A stretch of DNA of 25,718 nt from a virus. Positions 12,811 through 20,454 of this stretch are shown one piece after another (positions within the stretch are counted from its first letter, which is position 1; each line of letters begins with the position of its first letter). The DNA lies in the IMG/VR virus record IMGVR_UViG_3300009703_000092, positions 1 through 25,718 of that record; one strand, written 5' to 3'. The notes beneath the pieces are model-generated. The model worked only from the letters and a program-made list of their open reading frames with translations, ran no database searches and was not told the origin of the DNA. Position numbers and translations under genes: made by a program.

Positions 12811-14533
12811 AGAAGAAGAGCAATGTAAATGCCCCAACTGTAGCGAAGCAGTAGAAGCTGATGAAGTTATGCACAGCACTTCAACACACGGTGACGTTTG
12901 CTCAGATTGCTATGACGAAGTGTGGTGCTGTGATAACTGTTCTGACGAATATATTGGTTATAATCAGAGCACAACAGACATTCACGGTGATGCAGTGTGT
13001 CAAAGCTGTATTGATGATGAATACCACATCTGTGAATCCAGCGATGAATACTTTAATTTTAACAGAGAAGAATACTATAGCTACGGTGGCACAATAGTTC
13101 ACAGCGATTATGCAAGTGATTATGAAGCAGACTCGTGTTGTAATTGTGGTTGCTCTATCTATATGAATGAGGTATATGCTGATTATTGGGAAGATTCACA
13201 ACAGTGCTACGATTGTTATAACAAACGTGAGCGCCACATTAGTGATGACGCTTTTACTTCAAATAACAAAGTTAATTTAGACAAGCACTATCGAAAGTTT
13301 GGCTCAGAACAATCATCGCCATCTATCGAAAAGTCAATTTATAGTTTCAAAAAGCAATTCTATGGCCATTATCAGTCATATGAATCTAGCAATTTGTATT
13401 TAATGAAGTCACATATCGGATACGGTAGCGATTACGGTTTCTGGCGCTCTGAGATGGAAGTCACATCAGAGCACTATAAGAAATTTGCTCACCATTTGCG
13501 TGATATGATTAGCCATAATTTATTTATTGTAGAACATAGAAAATATGGGCTGTATCACCCACTGCGTGACGTGTGTTCAAGCTGTATTCAGTATTACGAT
13601 AAGAAAGAATCAAGTGTTCGAGCAGGCAAAGACCTGTCAATGGAGCAATTAGGCCACGAATGGCTACGTTTCAATTTGGACTTTGTTGATGTAAGAAAAA
13701 TGACGCATCAATTAAGACACAACAAAACTAATGAAGGCGCTGACTTGCGTAAATTATTAAATAATATTTTCAATCGCTCATACAAAAACCGTATTCCCGG
13801 TTATTATGACGACAATAGCACATATTGGCCTTTATTACAACAGTATCAAACTAATTCAAGCGGTATCAAACTACCTGTTCGTGTTGGTTTCGATGCTAGT
13901 CTAATGAAAGAGTGGAGCAGATTCAACGAAACAGTTGGTAGTTGCCAAGTTAGCCACAATAACGAATCATATGCTTTCGGTATGATGGATATGCTAACTA
14001 ATCCACATTTATTATTGCTGGTGTATGACGAACACGATGACCACATCATAGGTCGCTCAGTTGTAAAGTTTTACAAGGATGATTGGAAAGACAAATCAGC
14101 ACCTATTTACATTACACCATCAAGATTATATTTATCAGAACAAACACAAGCTAAGAAAGATATTTATGTATCAGTATTCAAATGCTTACATCAATTCGGT
14201 GTAGAAACATTTGGTGAAGCAGGTATAGACTTTCACATAGCAGTTCACAAGTATTCACGACACGACTCATCAATTAAGAGCTATGTCGCAGACAGTTCTA
14301 ATTTTACATTTAAGCCTATTGAAAAAGAATTAGCTACCGCTTGGTGGCTACCTTATTGGTTAGAAAAACCACATACAGACGAAGCAGAATATTGTTATTA
14401 TCAAGATGAGTCTGCTTCTATGCATTTTATAAGAAACAGTAGCTTAAAACATTCCACTTACGCAGCGCAAGAAAGAATTCGAGCGCATAACATCGAAATA
14501 ATCGAGGTAAAACAAAAAGAAAATGAGCAGTAA
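12803..14533 (+). CDS. Large multi-zinc-ribbon protein of unknown function
   Basis: A 576-residue acidic protein. Residues 8-145 hold repeated Cys pairs: CKCPNC, CSDC, CCDNC, CQSC, CCNCGC, CYDC, separated by HGDxVC-type repeats, enough for three or four zinc sites. The rest (about 150-576) is a large domain rich in Tyr, His and Ser with a further CSSC near 258 and no motif I can name; it could be an enzyme or structural domain. Similar N-terminal zinc arrays occur in large hypothetical proteins of tailed viruses. It begins the operon after promoter copy B; the peptidase start overlaps its stop by 11 bases. Confidence 0.75.
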   Translation: MPEEEEQCKCPNCSEAVEADEVMHSTSTHGDVCSDCYDEVWCCDNCSDEYIGYNQSTTDIHGDAVCQSCIDDEYHICESSDEYFNFNREEYYSYGGTIVHSDYASDYEADSCCNCGCSIYMNEVYADYWEDSQQCYDCYNKRERHISDDAFTSNNKVNLDKHYRKFGSEQSSPSIEKSIYSFKKQFYGHYQSYESSNLYLMKSHIGYGSDYGFWRSEMEVTSEHYKKFAHHLRDMISHNLFIVEHRKYGLYHPLRDVCSSCIQYYDKKESSVRAGKDLSMEQLGHEWLRFNLDFVDVRKMTHQLRHNKTNEGADLRKLLNNIFNRSYKNRIPGYYDDNSTYWPLLQQYQTNSSGIKLPVRVGFDASLMKEWSRFNETVGSCQVSHNNESYAFGMMDMLTNPHLLLLVYDEHDDHIIGRSVVKFYKDDWKDKSAPIYITPSRLYLSEQTQAKKDIYVSVFKCLHQFGVETFGEAGIDFHIAVHKYSRHDSSIKSYVADSSNFTFKPIEKELATAWWLPYWLEKPHTDEAEYCYYQDESASMHFIRNSSLKHSTYAAQERIRAHNIEIIEVKQKENEQ

Positions 14534-15833
14534 ACGCAAAAACACTGGCGTAGATAAAGCATTCACAATTACTGATGATGAAGTAATTATTGATATGCCA
14601 AAAGAAGCACCAGTTAAAGTAAAGCAAAGTAAACTGACTAAGTTCAAGGTTCAAAACAAGCCTTCAGACATTAAGTTGCTGAGAGAAATGTTTTCAATCT
14701 ATTCACCATCTGGTGACGAGCACGCAATGGTAGCGTATGTCAGTAATTACTTGACCGCCCACGAAATAGAGCATAAGATTGACAGTGTCGGTAATATTTA
14801 CTTCAAAAACCATATTGAAGGAGATAACCGTATCATTGTTAATGCTCATATGGACACAGTGGCGAACGCAGTTGCTGATGTAGGCATTTTCAAAACCGCA
14901 GACGACATAGTATTTAAAAGCAAAAACAATCAAGTGATTGGTGGCGATGATAAATGCGGTGTTTTCGCTGTATTGAAATTAATAACCGATAGGAATTTTC
15001 AAATTCCATTGACCGGCCTACTAACAGTAGCAGAAGAAACAGGATGCAACGGAGTAAGACACGCAATGAATCAGCATATAGACTATTTCGCTGATTGTAT
15101 ATTCTGGGTCACAGTAGATAGACGTGGTAATGACGAAATCATTACAACTAACAGCGACTATCAATTGTCATCTGACGATATTACAACTATGCTAGATAAT
15201 TTAGATGCAAATTGGAAAACTTCAACGGGTTCAATATCCGATGTCAGCGAGGGTGTAGTATCATTAGAGATTAATGGTATCAATCTAGCTGCAGGTTATT
15301 ACAATGCCCACAGTGGAAGTGAATATGTGTCTTTTAAAGACTTAAGTAATTCAGTTGCATTTCTCAAGCAAACATTAATTCCTACTATGCAACGTCATCT
15401 TAGCGCAAATCCAGACCAAGTTAAGTATAAACCATCTCACGCATACAGTTCGTATGGCTGGGGTGCATACAACAATTACAGTGGATACACTAAGAAAGTT
15501 GAAGGTGGAGTCACATATTATACATCAAACCAAGCAAAAGATGATTGGGATGTTTTAGATGACGCAGAAGATAAACTGTGCTTAGTAATCAATGAAGTAG
15601 AGCGTATAGAAGGCTTTATGGTATTAGATGAATTGCACGATGTCCACTGTGAATTGACTAAATCCAAGAAATCAATACGAATGACAGATGCAATGTTGCA
15701 GCACCCAGACGAGTTGGCTGTAATCGGTCGATATGTCACAGTGCGTAGTGATGGACCTGATGCATTAGTAGACATTAAGTCGCTAGAAGAATACACAAGC
15801 TTGTATGAATACGGTGAAGGTGATTGGCATTAG
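14523..15833 (+). CDS. Clan MH zinc metallopeptidase (M20/M28/M42-like)
   Basis: A 436-residue protein with all expected metal ligands and catalytic residues in order: H109 and D111 in NAHMDTVA, bridging D142 in GGDDKCG, catalytic E171 and ligand E172 in VAEETGCNG, D199 in VTVDRRG, H263 in YYNAHSGSE. Spacing between D199 and H263 is short, so it lacks the lid domain of typical M20 dimers and is nearer to aminopeptidases of M28/M42. The first 50 residues are a basic extension and about 290-436 an extra domain. It would remove amino acids from peptides or split a small peptide-like substrate in the host cytoplasm. Unusual in a virus; frame and active site are intact. Confidence 0.82.
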   Translation: MSSKRKNTGVDKAFTITDDEVIIDMPKEAPVKVKQSKLTKFKVQNKPSDIKLLREMFSIYSPSGDEHAMVAYVSNYLTAHEIEHKIDSVGNIYFKNHIEGDNRIIVNAHMDTVANAVADVGIFKTADDIVFKSKNNQVIGGDDKCGVFAVLKLITDRNFQIPLTGLLTVAEETGCNGVRHAMNQHIDYFADCIFWVTVDRRGNDEIITTNSDYQLSSDDITTMLDNLDANWKTSTGSISDVSEGVVSLEINGINLAAGYYNAHSGSEYVSFKDLSNSVAFLKQTLIPTMQRHLSANPDQVKYKPSHAYSSYGWGAYNNYSGYTKKVEGGVTYYTSNQAKDDWDVLDDAEDKLCLVINEVERIEGFMVLDELHDVHCELTKSKKSIRMTDAMLQHPDELAVIGRYVTVRSDGPDALVDIKSLEEYTSLYEYGEGDWH

Positions 15834-16158
15834 TAAAAAACATAGCGGTAATGTAAAGTTAGATTGTCCCGAGTGCTTAGATAAGACAGGTGATAACCTC
15901 AGAAAAGTAGAAGATTTCTACAGATGCTCGGGTTGCCACAATGAGTGGTTCTCAAGCGAGTTGATTAAAACTAAATACAAAACAGCTACGTTTGTAAATG
16001 AGCAAGGTAAAAGAATATACATAGGTCAAACACCCAACCGGCTTGAAGAAATGAAAGTAAGAGGTGTATATGATAAGATTGCTGAAAATAGGAAAAGGAA
16101 TAAATTAGGAAGATTCAGCAGAAAAGACAAAAATTTACTACGGAGGTTAAGAAAGTAA
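15805..16158 (+). CDS. Zinc-ribbon protein with basic C-terminus
   Basis: A 117-residue protein overlapping the peptidase end by 29 bases. CPEC at 21-24 and CSGC at 41-44 make one zinc ribbon like those of transcription factors (TFIIS/TFB type); the remainder is basic and ends in RKDKNLLRRLRK. A transcription or nucleic-acid role is plausible. GTG codons at 15814 and 15820 are alternative starts with less overlap. Confidence 0.68.
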   Translation: MNTVKVIGISKKHSGNVKLDCPECLDKTGDNLRKVEDFYRCSGCHNEWFSSELIKTKYKTATFVNEQGKRIYIGQTPNRLEEMKVRGVYDKIAENRKRNKLGRFSRKDKNLLRRLRK

Positions 16159-16165
16159 GCGGATA

Positions 16166-16358
16166 GGTAAAGAGTTAATTTGGTTGATTAAAGCATTGTC
16201 CGTAGAGTGTGGCACCCTTTTGGCTGGGTATATGGTTTTGCGGTATGATGAGTGGCCACTACAGAATTCATTACACAATGCTAAGGCATTTGTTTCTCAC
16301 CTTTGACAAGTCAACCGCTGAGTCTACTTTGGGCGTGGCTCACAGTTAGCTCTTTACC
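16166..16358 (+). ncRNA. Strongly folded viral RNA candidate, ~193 nt
   Basis: No gene lies here, yet distant segments pair in nested order. P1: GGTAAAGAGTTAA (16166-16178) with TTAGCTCTTTACC (16346-16358), 13 pairs with one G-U. P2: GGTTGA (16182-16187) with TCAACC (16311-16316). P3: AGCATTGT (16192-16199) with ACAATGCT (16275-16282). P4: GTAG (16202-16205) with CTAC (16259-16262), and inside it hairpin ACCC/GGGT (16214-16217/16226-16229). The 3' part has TTTCTCACC, the reverse complement of the GGTGAGAAA loop of the hairpin repeats. I recognise no tRNA, RNase P, SRP or box C/D pattern. Confidence 0.68.
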
Positions 16359-16377
16359 CCGTAAATACTGATTAATT

Positions 16378-17196
16378 ATGGAAATAACAATAACAAACAC
16401 AGACGCAATCCGAGCTATGACTGACGAACAGAGAGTTTTTTACTTCAATGCTATTGAAGCTAGCTGGGTAGGGAGAATAGTTTCATCAAATCAAGATGAT
16501 ATGTATATTTCTGACAATGCTGGATACTGGGCAACATTAGCTTATGTTAATAAACGACCAACTGTATTCAGACACAACCCTCATAAGCTATTCCGAGTTG
16601 ATACGAACGCAAAATCTGAAAAGATTAAACGAGAGCATTTAGTTAAACTCTGGAATGGTATTCTTGACAATACAATCACAGGAGATGTTGTGCTGTATAG
16701 AAGTGGAAGATGTCGTTGGCCTGATTTAAAATACCCAATACATCACAGCCACAACAATACATTTTTTATTATGACAGGTCGAACCGAGTGGACCAACAGA
16801 GCAATAGAGGTATATGAACCACAAGAAGTGCTTGTTCACAGTTCAATGTTATCAGATTTTCAAAGATTCAAATCACAATGCAAACACTCAGAAAAGATAG
16901 GAGCACAAAAGCATATGTCACAACGGCTTCAAGCCGCCAAACAATGGATTAGACGCACTGCTGCTATTTACTCTATATTAAATTTAGAACAAAGTGAGTG
17001 GAGTGTAGCTTTAACACAATACAATGAACCAACAAGATGTGGTTTTTTAGCGTGGTCGCAAGGTAAAGTGTTAACTTGGTGGCACGTTGCTCACAATACA
17101 CCATCACCACTGCACATTATACCACCCAACACACCAATATTAGCACTTAGTGATGACGATATTACCAAATATTTAAATAGGAGCGAGAGTGATTAG
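16378..17196 (+). CDS. Hypothetical protein
   Basis: A 272-residue soluble protein starting right after the folded RNA, 20 bases past its closing stem. It is rich in His and Trp (HHSHNN near 122-127, KVLTWWHVAHNT near 229) but I see no catalytic pattern I can name. The RNA before it may act as its leader. No clear Shine-Dalgarno is present. Confidence 0.7.
   Translation: MEITITNTDAIRAMTDEQRVFYFNAIEASWVGRIVSSNQDDMYISDNAGYWATLAYVNKRPTVFRHNPHKLFRVDTNAKSEKIKREHLVKLWNGILDNTITGDVVLYRSGRCRWPDLKYPIHHSHNNTFFIMTGRTEWTNRAIEVYEPQEVLVHSSMLSDFQRFKSQCKHSEKIGAQKHMSQRLQAAKQWIRRTAAIYSILNLEQSEWSVALTQYNEPTRCGFLAWSQGKVLTWWHVAHNTPSPLHIIPPNTPILALSDDDITKYLNRSESD
17172..17179 (+). promoter_or_regulatory. TATA box opening the micro-gene cluster
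   Basis: TTTAAATA within the end of the upstream gene, centred about 26 bases before ATG 17201, so a leaderless mRNA is expected. It is the likely main promoter for the chain of small genes that follows. Confidence 0.5.
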
Positions 17197-17200
17197 ATTA

Positions 17201-17323
17201 ATGGGAAGAAGCAGATTCGTAGTAAAACAGGAAGATGAAAATAGCAAAATAGTATTGCACCTGTTTGTTTGCATTGTAGCGATGTATTTTTTCTGCTCTT
17301 CCCACCTACGAGGTCAGATATGA
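17201..17323 (+). CDS. Single-pass membrane micro-protein
   Basis: Forty residues: a charged N-terminus, then a hydrophobic helix (IVLHLFVCIVAMYFFC, 18-33). The stop overlaps the next ATG (ATGA). No family recognised. It matches the archaeal leaderless promoter distance exactly. Confidence 0.5.
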   Translation: MGRSRFVVKQEDENSKIVLHLFVCIVAMYFFCSSHLRGQI

Positions 17324-17649
17324 AGAGAAAAAAGAGAAATATGGCAAGGCTATGGGCAGAATTGTTAGCAGATATGTTTGATAATGACGTATTCTTTGAC
17401 TTGATGGATGAGAGAATGTCATACCACGAGGATGATGCTGAGAGAACACCGATGGGTCAATTCACATTAGGTGGAACTATTGGATTAGGAACCAAGAAAA
17501 TAGTAGGTGAGTCAGTCACCGAAATGGGGGACAATAGCTTTTCTGTATCACCTGTAGTATTTGATGATACAATGCTAGACCCAGAAATAACTGAAGATGA
17601 ATTAATTGAAATGGAAGAGGAAGAAAATGAGCGAAAAGAAAAAGACTAA
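17320..17649 (+). CDS. Acidic small protein
   Basis: A 109-residue protein with a basic start (MKRKKRNMARLW) and a very acidic tail (ELIEMEEEENERKE). I chose ATG 17320, which overlaps the upstream stop; an upstream in-frame ATG at 17269 would run back over the membrane gene. Function unknown. Confidence 0.62.
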   Translation: MKRKKRNMARLWAELLADMFDNDVFFDLMDERMSYHEDDAERTPMGQFTLGGTIGLGTKKIVGESVTEMGDNSFSVSPVVFDDTMLDPEITEDELIEMEEEENERKEKD

Positions 17650-17869
17650 AGAAGAAATGCTAGATTACATCTGTGGAAAAGACAAACCATCAATAGATGG
17701 TGAAGTTATAATCGGTTATGCGCTAGATGATGGCGAGGATTATACTGTTTTAGATGCAGAAGAAACAATTCTCGATGAGATAGAGATGACGCTGTATTAC
17801 TTACAAGGGATACAGAACGATTTGATGCGATTAGTGGCACGATTAAGAGCAGAAGAGGACAATGCGTAG
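17627..17869 (+). CDS. Acidic helical small protein
   Basis: An 80-residue protein from ATG 17627, preceded by GAGG; in-frame ATG 17606 would add seven residues. The C-terminal half is a long amphipathic helix (DEIEMTLYYLQGIQNDLMRLV), probably a coiled coil. Overlaps both neighbours. Confidence 0.6.
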   Translation: MSEKKKTKEEMLDYICGKDKPSIDGEVIIGYALDDGEDYTVLDAEETILDEIEMTLYYLQGIQNDLMRLVARLRAEEDNA

Positions 17870-18029
17870 ACGACATCTTTATAATGCTCAAAGAGGAAGA
17901 ACATTATGTGGACACGAGATGACCCACCAAGAAGCAAGAACTGCTAAACATAATACAATCTTACAAGTTAATTGTAAAAACTGTATTAAAAAATACAAAC
18001 AAGGATTATATGAAGAAGAGAGCAACTAA
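17862..18029 (+). CDS. Basic zinc-binding micro-protein
   Basis: Fifty-five residues: C16, H18 and H22 then CKNC at 38-41, followed by KKYKQG. The pattern resembles the HNH-associated or phage small Zn fingers with CGHE...CKNC, without an HNH core. ATG overlaps the previous stop by eight bases. Confidence 0.55.
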   Translation: MRRRHLYNAQRGRTLCGHEMTHQEARTAKHNTILQVNCKNCIKKYKQGLYEEESN

Positions 18030-18150
18030 AATACCATATGAAGGTTATACCTTACCACCTAGCGCTGAGAAGGGAGGAAGGTTTATAGATTTTAATAAGA
18101 TTATAGCACCTGTTAAAAAGGTGAGAATAAAAAGGAAAAGAAATGAGTGA
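18010..18150 (+). CDS. Basic micro-protein
   Basis: Forty-six residues ending in KKVRIKRKRNE, overlapping the genes on both sides (20 and 8 bases). No domain recognised; nucleic-acid binding from charge only. Confidence 0.48.
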   Translation: MKKRATKIPYEGYTLPPSAEKGGRFIDFNKIIAPVKKVRIKRKRNE

Positions 18151-18262
18151 AAGAGAAAGAGAACGAAATGCAGAACTCTACGATAACTGTCCTTGTTGTA
18201 GCAAGGAGTTGTTGATGGGGTGTTGTTTGGAATGCGGGGAGTCTTATGACCCAAATCCGTAA
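18143..18262 (+). CDS. Zinc-ribbon micro-protein
   Basis: Thirty-nine residues with CPCC and CCLEC 11 residues apart, after a charged Arg/Glu start. A complete single zinc ribbon and nothing else. Confidence 0.55.
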   Translation: MSERERERNAELYDNCPCCSKELLMGCCLECGESYDPNP

Positions 18263-18452
18263 TTGTCCTAAATGTAAGCAACAGGCCAAGTTTGACAAAG
18301 GCAATCTCGATATGGATATACTAGCGCACTATTACTGTAGCGATTGTATGATATGGACTGAAGATAGGCACACGTCAATTTGGACCGATGGAGTAGACGA
18401 ATTCAAGAGTAATGGTCGAGCACATCACACGAGGTTAGTGGGATGGGTGTGA
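18246..18452 (+). CDS. Zinc-ribbon small protein
   Basis: Sixty-eight residues. CPKC at 7-10 and CSDC at 31-34 form a zinc ribbon; the remainder has Trp and His (MIWTEDRHTSIW). Overlaps both neighbours. Confidence 0.6.
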   Translation: MTQIRNCPKCKQQAKFDKGNLDMDILAHYYCSDCMIWTEDRHTSIWTDGVDEFKSNGRAHHTRLVGWV

Positions 18453-18538
18453 AATACTGTGAAAACAAATGCACAGGTAGCAATGTAGATTGTCCAACCT
18501 GTCAGATGTTAAAAACATATTTCTTTTTTACAAAATGA
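18443..18538 (+). CDS. Cys-rich micro-protein
   Basis: Thirty-one residues: C6, C10, then CPTC at 17-20, matching a short zinc knuckle, followed by a hydrophobic end. Overlaps the genes on both sides. Confidence 0.48.
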   Translation: MGVKYCENKCTGSNVDCPTCQMLKTYFFFTK

Positions 18539-18657
18539 CATTAACAGATTGGATTATATTTATAGCAGTGATTGACGGACCTATACTAGCTATATTATAT
18601 TTTATATGGAGAAATATAAAACAGCATACTAAGTATGCAGAGGAAATAAATGAATAA
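18535..18657 (+). CDS. Single-pass membrane micro-protein
   Basis: Forty residues; helix at about 6-25 (WIIFIAVIDGPILAILYFIW), then a polar tail. ATGA overlap with the gene before it. Confidence 0.5.
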   Translation: MTLTDWIIFIAVIDGPILAILYFIWRNIKQHTKYAEEINE

Positions 18658-18784
18658 AATAACAAGAAAAGAATTTAATGAAATGTATGAAGCAGATGGA
18701 CACACAGGTCTACCTAAGTGTAGATGCTGTGGAAGAATAGATACTGACACAAGTCTATATTATGAGGTAATAGACGATGAATGA
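18650..18784 (+). CDS. Cys-containing micro-protein
   Basis: Forty-four residues with CRCC at 24-27 inside LPKCRCCGRID. Probably half a zinc site or a dimer-made site. Overlaps both neighbours by eight bases. Confidence 0.48.
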   Translation: MNKITRKEFNEMYEADGHTGLPKCRCCGRIDTDTSLYYEVIDDE

Positions 18785-19046
18785 ACAAGAAGTGAGAGCA
18801 AAATGTGTGCAATTAGCTGAGATGGCAGGGGGACTTACCGTTGAAGTGAAAGGATTAGTAAAAGAAAATGAGATATTGAAAGATTATATCGACAATATTG
18901 CAGCTATAATACATTACCAAATGCCTTTGAAAGAACAAGACGCTTGGTTAAAGAGTATGATAAAGGAAGGATACTACACTGTAGACCCTGAAGATGGATG
19001 CAGTAAATTATATTCTATGTGTATGTGTATGGAGTGCTTGGGATAA
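18777..19046 (+). CDS. Coiled-coil protein with Cys-rich end
   Basis: Eighty-nine residues; a helix across 5-70 and a CMCMEC end (residues 82-87). Its stop shares one base with the next ATG (TAATG). Family unknown. Confidence 0.6.
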   Translation: MNEQEVRAKCVQLAEMAGGLTVEVKGLVKENEILKDYIDNIAAIIHYQMPLKEQDAWLKSMIKEGYYTVDPEDGCSKLYSMCMCMECLG

Positions 19047-19486
19047 TGCAGACATTCTTACCGTTTAGAAGTTTTGAAGACAGTGCTAAATGTTTAGATT
19101 ACAAACGATTAGGCAAACAACGTGTTGAAGCTAAACAAATATTAAATGCATTAGACCCCTCATATGATAAGAAAGGATGGAAAACACATCCTGCTGTATT
19201 AATGTGGAAAGGATATGAAGATTGTTTGAAAAGATATGCTAATGCTATGATAAAGGAATGGATAAGTCGTGGATATAACAACACAATGGAGTTTTATAAA
19301 ACACCTAATGATTTTAAATTACCCCCTTGGCTTGGTAGAGCAGAGTTTCACAAATCACACCGTATGAATCTATTACGTAAAGACTATGATTATTATAGCG
19401 ACATTTTTGACGAACCAATAAAGTATACAACATATGAAATTGAAAGCTACCCATACTGGTGGCCTACGGAGCAGATAAATGACTGA
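19046..19486 (+). CDS. Pyrimidine-dimer DNA glycosylase-like protein (Pyr_excise / MSMEG_6728-like)
   Basis: A 146-residue protein. MQTFLPF, LDYKRLGKQRVEAKQIL, THPAVLMWKGYE and MIKEWISRGY match the small family related to T4 endonuclease V (DenV), which cleaves the sugar bond of UV-made dimers. I chose ATG 19046, where the family begins with MQTFLP and TAATG links it to the gene before; a frame extension from 19019 has no such match. It would protect viral DNA from sunlight damage in surface water. Family membership looks sure; exact substrate less so. Confidence 0.8.
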   Translation: MQTFLPFRSFEDSAKCLDYKRLGKQRVEAKQILNALDPSYDKKGWKTHPAVLMWKGYEDCLKRYANAMIKEWISRGYNNTMEFYKTPNDFKLPPWLGRAEFHKSHRMNLLRKDYDYYSDIFDEPIKYTTYEIESYPYWWPTEQIND

Positions 19487-19565
19487 TATGTGTTTAAATT
19501 GTAATTGTGAAAGTTGTGTTGCTTATAGGGAGAGATACAAGTGTTGCGAGGAGTGTGGTGAATGA
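19479..19565 (+). CDS. Cys-rich micro-protein
   Basis: Twenty-eight residues with seven Cys: C5, C8, C10, C13, C22, C23, C26. CNCESC then CCEEC resembles a zinc knuckle. Overlaps the glycosylase stop and the next ATG. Confidence 0.48.
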   Translation: MTDMCLNCNCESCVAYRERYKCCEECGE

Positions 19566-19657
19566 ACATTAAACGAGCAAATGATGAGATGTCATTTTTT
19601 ACAATGCCGTTATGGGAAGTGAAATACATAGGGAGAAAAAATGAAGAGAAGATATAA
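19562..19657 (+). CDS. Micro-protein
   Basis: Thirty-one residues, MNIKRANDEMSFFTMPLWEV then a basic end. No motif. ATGA overlap before it, 17-base overlap after. Confidence 0.4.
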   Translation: MNIKRANDEMSFFTMPLWEVKYIGRKNEEKI

Positions 19658-19763
19658 AGTTATAATAGCAATTATGTTTTTGTTTATGAGATTGCTAGAC
19701 AAAATATATGAAGGCCAAGATATATGGGGCGAATCAGAGCCGTGGTGGGACTACATTGAGTAA
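19641..19763 (+). CDS. Membrane or amphipathic micro-protein
   Basis: Forty residues; KRRYK then a hydrophobic helix (VIIAIMFLFMRLL, 7-19), acidic Trp-rich tail. Signal-anchor-like. Preceded by GGGAG. Confidence 0.48.
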   Translation: MKRRYKVIIAIMFLFMRLLDKIYEGQDIWGESEPWWDYIE

Positions 19764-19911
19764 GTGTTATCTTTGCTCTAACCAAGTGACACCTTGTAAA
19801 GGATTACAACGTATTTACTGTGATGATTGTCGATGGGATATACATTACAGTAGGAATTGGTATTGCAGAGATTATACAAAGGAAGAATGGAAGTTAGAAC
19901 AGCTACGATAA
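19756..19911 (+). CDS. Zinc-ribbon small protein, TTG start
   Basis: Fifty-one residues from TTG 19756, inside TTGAGTAAG that overlaps the previous TAA. CYLC (5-8) and CDDC (25-28) form the ribbon, CR further on. An ATG at 19708 in frame would overlap the membrane gene by 56 bases. The same TTGAGTAAG start is used for the ATPase at 24322. Confidence 0.55.
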   Translation: MSKCYLCSNQVTPCKGLQRIYCDDCRWDIHYSRNWYCRDYTKEEWKLEQLR

Positions 19912-19913
19912 CC

Positions 19914-19922
19914 TTTATATAA
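19914..19922 (+). promoter_or_regulatory. TATA box before the 19953 gene
   Basis: TTTATATAA, centred 35 bases before ATG 19953. The predicted start lies near 19944 and the leader holds GAGGT seven bases before ATG. A new transcription unit starts here inside the micro-gene cluster. Confidence 0.55.
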
Positions 19923-19952
19923 TAGATACAGATAGATAATTGAGGTATTCAA

Positions 19953-20195
19953 ATGAAAATTAAACGTGAACTGAAATTTGCTAGCTTTGAGTGGGATGAC
20001 GAAGAGAAAACAATAGTCATAGTCACTCGATTAAATTCCCCTAACGATACAGAGGATGCTCGACCTATAAACGGCAGGATTAAATTAAATAAAACATATT
20101 CTTTTGCCCTGCTTAGATTTGTAGTGAGAATAGCACAAAGGAATTGGTTTAGAAAATGGACAAAGACGAGCGATTCAGAGAAATTAGAAAATTAA
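19953..20195 (+). CDS. Small beta-rich protein
   Basis: Eighty residues; alternating charged and hydrophobic strands (KTIVIVTRL, ARPINGRIKLN). GAGGT ribosome site and its own promoter. No family recognised. Confidence 0.6.
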   Translation: MKIKRELKFASFEWDDEEKTIVIVTRLNSPNDTEDARPINGRIKLNKTYSFALLRFVVRIAQRNWFRKWTKTSDSEKLEN

Positions 20196-20287
20196 TTCGT
20201 AAGAAATATGGTAGACGTAGACCGACTGCTTCACAAATTTTACAAATTATGAAAGAGAATAAGCTCAGAGGAAAGAAAAAGAAATGA
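20156..20287 (+). CDS. Basic helical micro-protein
   Basis: Forty-three residues, Lys/Arg-rich; RRPTASQILQIMKENKL looks like a short helix-turn-helix end. Overlaps both neighbours. Confidence 0.48.
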   Translation: MDKDERFREIRKLIRKKYGRRRPTASQILQIMKENKLRGKKKK

Positions 20288-20454
20288 CAAGAGTATTTAA
20301 AAACGGAGATAAATGCCCTATAGGACCACGATTTACAACAGGTGGCTATGACAACTGGAATTGGTGCTCAATATGCACATCTATCTGGGACAAATCTATC
20401 AACCGTTGCCCTGATTGTAGACAGCTCGTAAGAACAAGAACGAGGTGGAAATGA
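20284..20454 (+). CDS. Zinc-ribbon small protein
   Basis: Fifty-six residues: C11 then CSIC at 28-31 and CPDC at 42-45, plus a basic tail (RTRTRWK). A zinc ribbon; nucleic acid binding plausible. ATGA links on both sides. Confidence 0.58.
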   Translation: MTRVFKNGDKCPIGPRFTTGGYDNWNWCSICTSIWDKSINRCPDCRQLVRTRTRWK

